A DNA stretch of 64,000 nt from Phallusia mammillata (Eukaryota; Chordata; Ascidiacea; Phlebobranchia; Ascidiidae): NCBI GenBank assembly GCA_003260075.1, contig QLIY01000546.1, forward strand, positions 44,861 through 108,860, written 5' to 3'. The notes under the pieces were generated by a model, which was given only the letters and a program-made list of their open reading frames with translations, did no database searches and was not told the origin of the DNA. The position numbers and the translations under genes are program-made. Positions 47,466 to 59,314 of the stretch are shown one piece after another. Position 1 is the first letter of the stretch. Each line of letters starts with the position of its first letter.

Positions 47466-50428
47466 TCAAAGCTTCATGAAAAACAGACCAACCACCAAAG
47501 CCAGCATCATTGCCAGCATGTTAATCTTCACAACGGTTGATCCGTTGGTGGTGTTGCAGTTATCTGCAAAGCAACATCAATTGATGTAAACATGGTTCAC
47601 TGAGCTAATGCGATTTGGTGGTAAATAGGGATGGGCCGAGCCAAGCCAGAATCCGAGTACTCGGTACCGAGCATCTCTGTTTGATGCGCAGTGCTCGGCC
47701 AAGCAGTTGCACAAACTGACCCGAGCATTAAGTTTGCAGGGGGGGGGGAAGCCAAGCCAGAACCCGAGTACTCGGTATTGAGCATCTCTGTTTGATGCGC
47801 GGTGCTCGGCCAAGCAGTTGCACAAACTGACCCGAGCATTAAGTTTGCATGTTCATGCCCTGTATACGAAACTATTGTTTAAAAGGGTATCCAAGAAAAA
47901 AAAAAATGCCTGTTATATTGTTGAGACCCAAGTCCAATTTATGTATCTGCTGTTTAAAAGTTATTGACCGACAATTGCAATTGTGGTTATGATATCCTAA
48001 TCACTCAATGGAAGGCCGCATACGAGTTCTAATTAATGCGTCTGAAAAGTCTGACTTGTTAATTTATTTGTAACAAAGCCCAACTGATATCAAATCCCTA
48101 AGATTACATTTGCAAAGTGTTATTTCGTGATTGCGCTTACACTACATATACAAAAGCTCTCGCATAAGCAAAACCGATTAATTATTAAAAGGGACTTCTG
48201 CGCCTCTAAAACACGTAAGTTACGTTACTTTCGCTTCGACCAAAAGTTTGCAAAAGCTGTGGAATTTTAATTTAAATGGAGCGAAGTTTCGGTTGACTGA
48301 ATCTATTGGGTCCAAAATAACGTTAGCCTTCGCTGCGGTTTCTGCCTGACATTTTTTTTAATTCAGCCCGAGTCGAACTACTTGAAACACTACACGGATC
48401 TGTTCATAAGTTTAATGGTAAAAATAACGGCCCAAAAGACATAAAAAGCGACGATCTACTTGAATTTATAAAACATTACAGTTAACTAATTGTTGTATCT
48501 AAAACACACGAGCCACGTTGTAAGGAAAATATTAGATGTTTTGTCCAGCTAACGTTTTGTAAAAGTTGTTTTGGAATCTCATTAATAAAGTTACGTTCAA
48601 CAAAAACGTTAATAAGAGTCATTATACTCAATGTTAGACCTTCAGCCAGGCAACATAGTCATTGACGATTACTGTTTATGACAAAAATACCTGTAAATGG
48701 AAATGATTTCCAAGTAACAGAATCATTGAATGGATTTAGGCCTACATGGAATATATGCTTACACAACTACTGGATAAAACATAATAAAAGATGAATACGT
48801 AAGATTCGGTTAAAAACGTACATTAGAAAAGGAGTTCTCAAATTGTTCAGTTTTGACCCGAATTTGTTTAAGTAGGGTTCGCTGCATCACTTATTTCAAC
48901 CACTTTTATCCAGCTTTAGAATCGAGATCACTTGGCTTAAGCTTACCTGTGGTGCAAGTTATTACGTTGCAGGTGGGGGGGGGGGGTAGGGTTCGCTGCA
49001 TCACTTATTTCAACCACTTTTATCCCGCTTTAGAATCAAGTTCACTTGGCTTAAGCTTACCTGTGGTGCAAGTTATTACGTTGCAGGTGACGTTGTTTGG
49101 GACACCTGCACATAAATCCACCCCTGGGTTGCCACAGACGCGCGTGAGAGCGGTTCCCTCAACACCCTGAACTTCATAAACAAACAATTAATGTTTAGTA
49201 AAAGTTTGGAAATGTTTGTTTAAGGCTAAAATCAGTTTGTTTACTTATAAAGAATAAAATACAGAGATCGGGGGGGGGGACCTCAACACCCTGAACTTCA
49301 TAAACAAACAATTAATGTTTAATAAAAGTTTGGAAATGTTTGTTTCAAGGCTAAAATCAGTTTGTTTACTTATAAAGAATAAAATACAGAGATCGGTTCC
49401 CAGGATCAATTTACATTTTAAGATGAACAAAAATTCATAACTGGGATCAGCCCCGAAGCGTCTATGCAGACCAGCGACCACGGCACACTCACATGTACAT
49501 CACAGTATGCCAGGCCCATTGAAGGGGCCATTCCGAATCAGACGGTCACAAAGCATTCACCACCATATCGCAAGGCGCAGTCTAGAAAAAGCTAGGCTGC
49601 GGTGTGATTCGAACCCACGACACCACTCTTTCCGGGACTCGCGCTTCACCAACTGAGCTACGCAGGCTCAGTGGAGAATCTCTCGAAAGTTAAATCACAA
49701 GCACCGTTGCCTGCCTTGTATGTTGCACATGTCAACTTCGTAATACGGAATCGCCAGATTGACTAGTATCAGTTAAAATGAACATTACTTCATAACTGGG
49801 ATCAGCCCTGAACCGTCTATGCAGACCAACAGCGACCACGGCACACTCACATGTAACTTACAGTACGCCAGGCCTATTAAAGGCGCCATACCGAATCAGC
49901 CGGTCACCAAGCATTCACCACCTTCAATGGGATTGGCGTACCGTGAAAAACTAACTCTAATTGGTCCACGAAATAAGAAATCAGTCAGTCTAGCAAATCT
50001 ACTTTTACGCACCAGAAGATGTGGCAACAGCCGTTTGGCATGTCGACACTCCGCTAGTGCAGTTTACAACGTGCGTTTGACTTGGTGAAGGGCCCATACA
50101 GGTCGAACCAGTCACAACCCCTGCTGCGTTGCCGTAGTTGCACATGAAACAGCTGATTCCGGAAGCTACAACAAAAGATAAGACGTCAAAAAGTTAAAGT
50201 TTGTTTTTGATTCGTCAGATTTCCCTGTCTCGAATCAAGAGAAAAACACAATCCTATACAATAATATCGTGCATGAAAATTATGCTGCAAAAGGTCCTTA
50301 AAAGTCCTTTTGAACCTGTCGCATAAATGCATATATTCAACAATTAGGTTTAGTTCATACAGAATCAAACACTCACCAGTTGATGCAAGGGCAATCAGAA
50401 CAAGTGCTTGCAAAACGATGCCTTGCAT
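47466..50428 (-). CDS. Ly6/uPAR-like GPI-anchored three-finger protein, copy 1
   Basis: Exons 50428-50377, 50165-50013, 49171-49061 and 47563-47466 join in phase (all phase-1 introns) to 137 residues. The signal peptide is MQGIVLQALVLIALAST. The mature part starts ASGISCFMCNYG and has ten cysteines, ending in the C-N signature (DNCN) of LU domains. The last 20 or so residues (MLAMMLALVVGLFFMKL) are a hydrophobic GPI-attachment signal. NCT and NVT are possible glycan sites. LU proteins act at the cell surface as receptors, co-receptors or modulators; the ligand here is unknown. It is the first of a four-gene family cluster. A G-run duplication in intron 3 copies the end of exon 3 without changing the reading frame. 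Confidence 0.85.
47627..47860. repeat. G-run duplication of a 'ccgagtactcggta' repeat
   Basis: The copies around 47638-47735 and 47752-47850 flank 8-9 G. The start 'atagggatgggccgagcc' followed by 'gagtactcggtaccgagc' resembles the palindrome-rich ends of a MITE. It lies beside the last exon of Ly6-like copy 1. Confidence 0.55.
48874..49088. repeat. G-run duplication at Ly6-like copy 1 exon 3
   Basis: The copies 48874-48974 and 48987-49088 flank 12 G and share 'agggttcgctgcatcactta' and 'gcttacctgtggtgcaagtt'. A second similar join follows near 49269-49278. Confidence 0.8.
49435..49930. repeat. Dispersed repeats with tRNA-like segment
   Basis: Two copies of a repeat share 'actgggatcagccc', 'gcgaccacggcacactcaca' and 'gccggtcaccaagcattcac'. 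They flank a tRNA-like stretch on the minus strand, 49667-49595. The family also occurs at 4080, 28150 and 41570. Confidence 0.55.
49595..49667 (-). pseudogene. tRNA-like pseudogene or SINE head
   Basis: The minus strand has GCCTGCG, 'tagctcagttggtgaagcg' (A box) and 'gggttcgaatc' (B box), then CGCAGCC. The acceptor arms pair at six of seven positions and a T arm forms, but the anticodon arm does not pair. No anticodon can be assigned, so it is probably a pseudo-tRNA inside a SINE. Confidence 0.5.
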
Positions 50429-50939
50429 GATGTTGGATTCAATCGGTCAATCTTACACCTGAATCTAATTAAACCTGCATCAGATGTTCACTTTCAATTT
50501 AAAATATTTAATTCAACATTATTTTAAATATAAACCAGATCGCTGTTTTTAAACACACAATGACAATTACTTACTCTAACTCTCGTTAAAACTCAACTAA
50601 CAAGCTAAACTAGGTCTCATAATCTAAATGATGCTCTTCTGGCAAGCAGATTTTCGAACCAACGTTCATCGAAATTTTTTCGCGTGGTAACTGAAAAAAT
50701 GTTCCGTCCTACAGTTAACAAACCTACGTCGGGAAACGCTGGATTTAAAACTATACAATTTTTTTTGTAGTAAACCTCGATTCGAATGCAAACCTAAACC
50801 GGATGGTACCAACTTTTAATTAAACAGTGCGAGGCAACAATTTAGTAAGCACTTCTTAGGTATGTGTCCTTAATTTTTAATCAAAGACTGCAAATGTGTA
50901 ATCCTTGAAAACGTTTAGACAATTTTTTGTTGGATATAT

Positions 50940-51060
50940 ATAAGCTGTTGCTGCCAGGCATAATATCAAGTTGATAAAGCTCTTCTGGCAAATCTAATTT
51001 TATTCCGACGTTTCGACGTCCTATACAGGTCGTCTTCGTCAGGGTAAATATAACACTGAA
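50940..51060 (-). repeat. Dispersed repeat with hammerhead-like core
   Basis: On the minus strand 51042-51011 reads CTGACGA, hairpin GACGACC/GGACGTC around TGTATA, then GAAAC. It is followed by 'ttgatattatgcctggcagc'. CTGANGA fits the hammerhead core consensus. It is the same family as 40917-41110. Confidence 0.5.
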
Positions 51061-51924
51061 TGCGACTACTACGTTGTACGATAAACGAAGGAAAAAAGAA
51101 TGTTTTTGTTGGATGTTTTGCACAATTTTCCCAAATGTTTGTCGTGAAAGTAAAAGCATATGAGCCAATAAATGATAAGCTGCAGACAGTGCACACTGTT
51201 TCGACCTATAATGTATGTATGGGGTTGTACCCTGTTGCTCACCACAAACTGGAGTGCCGTTTGATGGCTACACTAGCCAATGCGGCCGATCTCTCGTCAC
51301 CAGCTGCACTGATGAACAGTGTGCACTGTCTGCAGTTTGTCGTGAAACCTATGTAATTTGTTAAATTTTCTTTTTGTACAAAAACACACAAACAAGAAGG
51401 GACCATACAACCCAACTATCACCACGATTGATAACATTTTGCAATGTTCCCTGCTTTGGCTCGTATTCCACGGATCAATGCATTTTTTGCACATATTTCA
51501 CGGATCAGTGCATCTCGTTCGGTGCATATTTGGTTTTGGAAAGTGCCAAAACAGTTTTTGCCTTTTACTCGTTTGTGGTATTGAAGTATGTGAGGAAGTA
51601 CCTGGTTCCACTTTAAATTTCAAACCAAGATTATACTGTGAGGTATTTATTTACTGGGTACGAAACCACTTTTATTTTTTTTCTTCAATATTTGTTTATT
51701 TAAATTATCAAGCTAATTTATTTTGCTTAAGCATCATTTCTAAATCACTTGATCTGTTTGTAACAATTATATTACACAATTATTACGTCATACTTGTTCT
51801 GTGGTGCTCCTAGTGTTTGTTTTGTAAGCATCGATGCTCGACGTGGCAGGTGAATGGGAAAAACTACTAACACCACTTGTGCAACAACTGAAGCAGGTCC
51901 TGGCGTGCTCGCCAATTCTGTAAC

Positions 51925-52540
51925 ACGCCTTTTCAGTTCGGTGCAGACCTGCAGTTGTCAGTTGTTACAATCTTTATTAATAGTATATAAACCGACACAA
52001 AAAAACGACAGACAAAGCACATCTGTCTTCCACGAGCACCGACAACGACTTCTTCATGTGCATTCACCTGGTAGAGCTACTAGCACCAAAACTCATGTCA
52101 GCCGCACATTTAGTTAATTGTCGATAGGTGGCGCAAAAAGCACAAATTCTATTGAAAACGGTACATCTCCAAATATGCTGAAGGTTAGGGCAATTAGGGT
52201 TTGATTTAGGTATTATCATGAAAAATTAAATGAAACTAACCTTAAAGTGTAGTTCCTAATGTAAAATTTTTGAAACCGTACTTCCCAACCCTACTTCTCT
52301 TTTGCCGCTAAATAATTCAGCTCCTGCGCCACCTATCCAAAATTAGCTAAATGTGCGGCTGACATATGTTTTGGTATTAGTAACTCTACCAGGTAAATAC
52401 ACGTGAAGAAGTCGTTGTCGGAGCTCGTGGAAGACAGATGTGTTTTACCTGCCGAAATTTTTATGCCGGGTTTTATACTTTTATAAACATTGCAACAACT
52501 GACAACCGCAGTTTGCACTGCACTGTAAAGGCGTGTTAAA
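51925..52540. repeat. Foldback (long inverted repeat) element
   Basis: The left arm, about 51925-52135, and the right arm, about 52328-52540, are diverged inverted copies. Marker words on the left are 'tgtcttccacgagc', 'cattcacctggtagag' and 'cagccgcacatttag'; their complements appear in reverse order on the right. A spacer of about 190 bases separates the arms. A related single arm lies at 57500-57690. Confidence 0.65.
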
Positions 52541-52801
52541 TTCACACGCTTGTGGGTTCTTACCCTTCCTCGGTCACTGTGTTTCCTTGAGCAAGAACCT
52601 TGAGCAGCAATGCTCCAGTTGAACTGAACTGAAATCACCAATTGCCTCATCGAAAAAAGTCAAATAAAAAGTGATCTAACAGACAGACACCTCAATGGCG
52701 GGACCAAACGCATTCAGGCTTTATCCACCCAACGAGAAATGAAAACAAACAAACTATATAATCTTAACATACATGACAGTCAAACACGGCTTAATATAGA
52801 G

Positions 52802-53283
52802 TAGAGATGTACCGAATATTCGGTTTGCCGAATTTATTCGGCCGAATCGGCCACTTTTGCAAAGATTCGGTTTCGGCCGAATAATTTGTTGCGATTCGGC
52901 CGAAACCGAATCTGTTACGAACGCATATTTAAAGCGTTAAACGTGTCTTTTCTGCTTAGTACCAACGAAAATCGCGCCAATCATTATCTTTTTTTACACA
53001 TTATCGTTTTTACCACTGCAGACAAGTAATCAGTAATTCATTGTCGGGTTGGCAATCATGCTTGAGGCAATTTTAAACCCCACAGAACTAAAATAGGGAC
53101 TAAACACAACCATTCTGCACTAATTGCCTGGTAGATAAACATATATTTTCATGTCAAACGCATAGCGTACGACTTCGCGTGACGTCATAAATGATTCGGT
53201 TGATTCGGCCGAATTTATTCGGCAAAACCGCCGAATATTCGGTTTCGGCCGAATCGAAATTTCGCCGATTCGGTACATCACTA
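52802..53283. mobile_element. hAT-like MITE with 8-bp target duplication
   Basis: The ends are 'tagagatgtaccgaatattc' and 'gattcggtacatcacta', flanked by exact ATATAGAG duplications (52794-52801 and 53284-53291). The interior is rich in 'ttcggccgaa'. The paralogous stretch near 56701-56720 lacks it. Confidence 0.85.
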
Positions 53284-53821
53284 ATATAGAGTGGTGTGTA
53301 GTAGTTGTGGTGCCAACAGCAAACCGCTGACAAAATGTCTTTCTGGTGGCTAAAGAGCCAAGTTTTCTGCAAATCACAATCGCAGTTGTATGAGATTTTG
53401 CTTTCGACTTTTCTTTTCACTAAGGAAAACAAATTCAACTAAACTAAAAAAACAGACCTGATCCGAAGAATGTATATATAGATCTGTTCATATCACTTAT
53501 GATGACATGAGCATTTGCCGAAACGTTTAAACAATAATGTATGTCGCTTTATGAGTCTATTTGGGCCGCTATATTTAAAACTAAAACAAACTCATCTCAA
53601 CTAAAAAACTGAAACACAGATAACAGAACGGAAGAAAATTTAACAAAACTTAATGTGCAAAGCTCTTACCATCTGCCTACATAGACTATGCGTTGAAGTG
53701 ATACGTTTTTATTAGTTTATTTCTTACAAATAATTTTGTACATTCCACACCAATGCATGGTAAGCGAGTAGAAATGTTTTGAAGATACACTACGTATAAT
53801 GATGTGAAAGTTTGATCGTTT

Positions 53822-55161
53822 TTAAAGCTTCATGAAAAACAGACCAACCACCAAAGCCAGCATCATTGCTAGCATGTTAATCTTCACACCGGTTGATCCG
53901 TTGGTGGTGTTGCAGTTATCTGCAAAGCAACATCAATTCATGTAAACATGGCTGTGCTTGTATAATTAGATAGTGATCACAAATTTCATTCGGGAAATTT
54001 TATTCCTCATTTTTTCAGCTGAATCAAGTTCAACCAAAAACAAAATCTGATCAAGTTCAACCAAAAACATTGTGTTATATATAAAGGTACGGCCCGCTGT
54101 ACAATCATGGCAATTGTATTTGGGCCCACAATGGCAAAGGTTGCACACCCCTGGTTTAGAATGTCATCAATACATTTTTAACAATGTAAGATTCGGTTTT
54201 AAACATTTACCAGAATAAGGATTTTGGGTTTGACCTAATTTGGTCGAAACTATTCGACTTTAAAGCCAAATATTCGGTTTCGGTCGGACCTTTTTAAAAC
54301 AGGTTCGATGCATAACTAATTTTTCGTTTTTCAACGGCGTTTGGTGAGCCAACTTTCACCACTAGTTATCCAGTTCACTCGGCCTAATCTCACCTGTTGT
54401 GCAAGTTATTACATTGCAGGGGATGTTATTTGGGACACCTGCACATAAATCCACCGCCGGGTTGCCACAGACGCGCGTGAGAGCGGTTCCCTCAACACTC
54501 GAAACTACACAAAACAAACATTTAATGTTTAGTAAAAGTATATTTCGCTTAATATATGCAAGCATCTTTAGTGTCTTATTCAAATAGAATGTGGAAATCG
54601 TTATAAGACTGGTAACAGAATTGAGGTCGATTCCCAGGAATAATTTACTAGGATTAGTAATTAATCATTATACCATATTTAGAATTGGTCCACGAAATAA
54701 GCAATCAGTCAGTCCAGTAAATCTACTTTTACGCACCAGATGATGTGGCAACAGCCGTTTGGCATGTTGACACTCCGCTAGTGCAGTTTACAACGTGAGT
54801 TTGACTTGGTGAAGGGCCCATGCAGTTCGAACCAATCACAACGCCTGCTACGTTGCCGTAGTTGCACACGAAACAGCTGATTCCAGAAGCTACAACAAAA
54901 AATAAAACGTCAAAAAGTTAAAAAAATGGTTTTGTAACATTAAATTTCTTTGTCTCAAGCATTCGTAACATGACGCTTTCAAGGAATCAGGAAAAAACAA
55001 TCATATACAATAATATCGTGCATTATGCTGCAAAAGGTCCTTTTGGACCTGTCGTGTAAACGCATTCATTCAATAATTAGGTTCAGTTAAGATGCAATAA
55101 CAACCTCACCAGTTGATGCGAGGGCAATCAGGAAAACTGCTGTCAAAACGATGTTTTGTAT
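53822..55161 (-). CDS. Ly6/uPAR-like GPI-anchored protein, copy 2 (no ATG in assembly)
   Basis: Exons 55161-55110, 54889-54737, 54504-54394 and 53919-53822 join with the same phases and the same lengths (52, 153, 111 and 98 nt) as copy 1. The mature protein starts ASGISCFVCNYG and keeps all ten cysteines. The C-terminus DNCNTTNGSTGVKIN precedes a GPI signal. The codon in the start position is ATA at 55161-55159, where the sister copies have ATG (AACATCATGCAA becomes AACATCATACAA). No upstream in-frame ATG is visible in this exon. The rest is intact, so either the base is wrong or polymorphic, or translation starts elsewhere, or the gene has just been lost. Confidence 0.8.
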
Positions 55162-55903
55162 GATGTTAAATTTTGTTACAAGTCAAACGTTCACCTAAAT
55201 ATACCTGAAATGGGTATTTATTTTTAATTCAACTTATTGAATTCGACTTTATTTGAAGCACAAATCAGATCGCTGTTTTAAGCACACTTTGGCAGTTAAA
55301 ACTGAACTTACAAGCAAAACGAGATCTCATAATCTAAATGATGCCCCTCTGACAAATATATTTTCGAACCAACGGTTCAACGAGACTTTTTCGCGTGACA
55401 ATTAAAAAGGTGTTTCGCTTGGCAGGTCACAAAGTCAAGTCTGCGGGGATTTTGGCAGTGAAAAAAAGCCCAACTTTTTTCCGTTAAACCGCAATTTATT
55501 AACACGATGATACTAACTACTAACTTTTTTTTTAGACTTGTTCGTTGTGTTTGGCCTTAATTAAATGAGCATTCCTTTGTTTTGCATCCCTATTTTTTTC
55601 ATCATTGATTGCAATAGTGAAGTCTAAGTGGCTTTAATAGTTTTTTCATGTTTTGCACAAAGTTTGTCAAATTTTCCTAAATGTTTGTCGTGAACCCTAT
55701 GTCATTTGTTAAATTTTCATTTTGTACAAAAACACAAAAACAAAAGGTACCTCAACAACCCCACTATCACCACGGTTATTAGCCTTGTTATGTTCCCTGC
55801 TCTGGCGCATAATTCACGGATCAATGCATCTCTTTTGGTGCGTATTTTGTTTTGAAAAAAAGGCGAAACATTTTTTGCCCTTTACTCGGTTGTGGCATTA
55901 GGG

Positions 55904-56214
55904 CAGGGGTCGGCAACCTTTTAGGCGACGCGTGCCAATTTACTTGTTGCTTCCATACGTGTTAATGACCTGGCGTGCCACGTTTTTCTAAAGAATATTG
56001 GTTCGTGCCAGCTGATATCAATAATCAAGAGAAAGCAGAGTGTTTTGTGCATGTAAGACTTAATTTTAAGACAATGGTATGATAAAAACAATAAACAAGC
56101 AGTGTAACAGGCTAAATTGTTACTTCAATATAAAGACGCAAATCGGTTGGCGTGCCATGAACAACCACCTCGCGTGTCAATCTTGGCACGCGTGCCAGGG
56201 GTTGCCGACCCCTG
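55904..56214. mobile_element. hAT-like MITE with 8-bp target duplication and empty paralogous site
   Basis: The ends are 'caggggtcggcaacc' and 'ggttgccgacccctg', with exact flanks CATTAGGG (55896-55903 and 56215-56222). The paralogous spacer near 51580 reads straight through ('cgtttgtggtattgaagtat'), so the insertion postdates the duplication. It is the same family as 18764-18971. Confidence 0.88.
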
Positions 56215-58335
56215 CATTAGGGTATGTGAGGAAACTACCAGGTTTCACTTTGAAGTTCAAACTAAGATTATACTGTGAGGTATTTTTTACGGAGATCAAA
56301 TCCAGGAACTTGCCGGGGAACGAATCCCGATTACGTTTTCTTGTGTGTATATTATTTTCCTTTATCATTATTTCTTTATTTAATTCATCAAGCTAATTTA
56401 TTTTGCTCAAGCATCAATTTGCAATCACTTGGTCTGTGTTGTAACAAGTGTGTTCACACAGTTGTGGGTTCTAACCCTACCTTGATCGCTTGTGTTTCTT
56501 TGAGCAGCAATACTCTGGTTCACCTAAACTGAAATCACCAATTTCCTAAATAGTTGAAAAAATAAAAAAAAAGATCCAACAGACTTGCAATAAAAACAGG
56601 CAGCTCAACGGCGGATTCAAACGCATTCAGGGGTTTATTCGCCAAACGAGAAGTGAAAACAAACAAACTATATAATCTTAACAAACATGCCACCCAAACA
56701 CGACTTAATATGAAGTAGTGCGAGATAGATATGGTGCCGAAAACAAACGGCTGACAAAATGTCTTTCTCGTTACTACACCTGTACTTTTCACCAAGCAAA
56801 ACAGACTGAACTAAATTAAAAACACCCACACACAAACTCAGACATATTACATACGGATCTGTTCATAAGTTGTCCGATTTGTCTCATTCATATCACTGAT
56901 CATGGCATGAGCATTTGCCGACACTTTTGAACAATAAAGTGTAGCGAAATTTTATTTGCTTGTTGGTTTTTGTCACCGTCACTTATTGTTTTCATTCTTT
57001 TTCGTTGTGGCACCCTAATTACGTTTTTTTTTGGGGGGTGATTGGTTTGCAAGGCGTTGATTGCGCCGGAATGTGCCTTCTTGTTCCACATGCCTTAAAT
57101 AGGGCGTCGTGGTGGTGGTGTTAGTGGTGGTGGTGTTAGTGTTGGTATTGGTGGTGGGTTGCCACGTGCCCGGTGTAACGTACGTCGTTTTTACATTGTT
57201 TTAAATATAAGTCGCGCCCATAAGCTAAACCAGTGTGCGGGAGTAATTGGCTGTGGTGAGCCGTTATTGCAGGGTTCTCGACCGGTTGCGAATTAAGTAA
57301 GCAGGCTTGGTGTATAAGATCGATTTATCAGGCCTGCCGAAATAATTCGGTAACAAAAGCGTGTCGTTTTTTACGTCTATTTGGGCCGTTATTTTCATCA
57401 TTAAAACAAACTTAACTCAAATAAATACTAAAACACAGATATCAGATCTAAAGTTAATTTAACAAAATTTCATGTACAAAGCTTTCATGTTGTACAACTA
57501 TTGCGTCACCCATGCTCTGTGGCGCCCCCAGTCTCTCGTTTTGTAAGCCGTGACACTTCACGTGGCAGGAAATTCACGGAGTTGTTATTGGTGCTCGTGG
57601 AAGACAGATGTGTGATATATGCTTTAAATACACATTGCAACAACTGACAACTGCAGGTCTACACCAAACTACAAAGGCGTGTTACATTTATACCAGCTAC
57701 AATCTACATACATAGTATTTGTAATTAAGTGAGGCGGTTTTATTAATTTACACTACTCCAGTTTTGCGCTGGATATGGCAACCTCTAACTTCATGAAAAA
57801 CAAACCAAAATCATAATAAAACTAAGAAATGGACAATCAGCCAGTCAATCATCTACTCCAAGGGTCACCTAACTTTTTTCACTGCGTGGCCGAGTAAGTT
57901 TAGTAATGATTCGCACAGGCCGCATAGTTTACATGCCCTAGCGCCGTCTTACCAAACTTAGCCTGCGAGGCAATGCTCTTCCCATGAATAACAACTCCCC
58001 ACTTTTCACAGTCGCTTTCCAAGCATGGAGTATAGCATTTCATTCCCACTAATAGCCCACCCGTGCACTCTGGCGCTAAAAAGGCCTCGCTAAAAAGGAA
58101 TTTCACAACATGCTGCAACTGGGCATTATTCGACGTTCTTCCACCAGCTCATGGGCATCGCCTGTGAATATGGTTTTAAAGTTGTCAGGTGAGTGACGCC
58201 CCTGCGGTGATTACCGGCGTCTTAACGTCTGATCGTTACGACATTCCGCTCGGCTAACACCTGGTACCTGTGGCACCTGATGACATCGCGAAAACTACAG
58301 CCATTACCCGTTTGGCCTTTTTGAATACCTTCGCA

Positions 58336-58409
<74 letters not shown>
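58336..58409. repeat. Pure poly-G run, 74 bases
   Basis: An unbroken G run whose two flanks do not look like neighbours. It probably marks an assembly join. Confidence 0.9.
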
Positions 58410-58410
<1 letters not shown>

Positions 58411-58571
58411 TGACATCCTTGTCGCCAAAATGTCTCTGTCCGAGCACTACGACCATTTAAAGCGCGGTTTTTAACAACTTTTCGACCATTACCTTTTATC
58501 AACCTGGGAAAGTGCAAGTTTGGAGTTTCCTAAATTGATTTTCCGGTGCATCGCGTTGACAGTACCGGCGC

Positions 58572-58573
<2 letters not shown>

Positions 58574-58643
<70 letters not shown>
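58574..58643. repeat. Pure poly-G run, 70 bases
   Basis: This second run lies only 164 bases after the previous one. The piece enclosed between them may be misplaced. Confidence 0.9.
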
Positions 58644-58644
<1 letters not shown>

Positions 58645-58906
58645 ATTTATGAGGCACTTCTGGCAAGATTTAGCTTTCTCGGGGGCAAAAGCCGCCCTGA
58701 CGAACGCTTGTTGTATTTTGTTGCATTTGTCTCCAATATTTCAGAAGCTGCCAACCAAAGTAAATTAATATTTTCCAACAAAATTACAGTCCACCAGAAC
58801 TAGTGGATTGCCTATACCGAATATATTGAACTCATTAAACTGCTTTAAGTGAAGTTTAACTTACTGAAGATGCCAACTGATGTTTTGAACTGAAAACAAT
58901 CTAGCC

Positions 58907-59073
58907 TAGTGGTTCTTCACTTTTTCCTTGCTGCACCCCTTTCAGATCACCAACCAATTTTCCCACCCCTTTCTGTAATTGCTTAAATAACAAAACCATT
59001 GTAATTTACTTTTACACAAGCATCACCGCATCCCCCTAGGAACAGTTTTCGCACCCCTGGTTAAGAACCCCTG
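58907..59073. mobile_element. hAT-like MITE remnant
   Basis: The ends are 'tagtggttcttcac' and 'ggttaagaacccctg', with flanks ATCTAGCC and CCCTAGCC (6 of 8). It is short and non-coding. Confidence 0.55.
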
Positions 59074-59223
59074 CCCTAGCCGCTGAACTTTTGCTTGGAC
59101 TGTTACTATAACAACCAAATTACACTGGTAAAACGTTTATTTTAAAATAACACGTGGTCAGTTAGTGCACAAATTGGGGAAATAATTAGTATACAATCTA
59201 TGTTCAACACGTTTTATGTAGAG

Positions 59224-59226
<3 letters not shown>

Positions 59227-59311
<85 letters not shown>
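59227..59311. repeat. Pure poly-G run, 85 bases
   Basis: The paralogous sequence near 47335 reads 'gttgagataggttagtggta'. Here the run sits between 'gagatt' and 'gttagtggta', so about 80 G replace a normal short 'agg' step with nothing else missing. This is direct evidence that the run is not ancestral sequence. Confidence 0.9.

Positions 59312-59314
<3 letters not shown>

Larger units (their letters stand above)
50429..53821. other. Spacer between Ly6-like copies 1 and 2
   Basis: This holds the promoter side of copy 1, a hammerhead-like repeat (50940-51042), a foldback element (51925-52540) and a MITE (52802-53283). The stretch 51310-51660 is paralogous to 55690-56290 beyond copy 2, and 52700-53290 is paralogous to 56630-56730. 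Gene and flank were therefore duplicated together. Confidence 0.6.

Noticed and set aside
49595..49667. Functional tRNA gene
   Set aside because: A and B boxes and acceptor pairing are present, but the anticodon arm does not form and the sequence is embedded in a dispersed repeat.
57105..57160. GTG-rich tract as a coding or regulatory repeat
   Set aside because: It is a short simple-sequence microsatellite with no sign of function.
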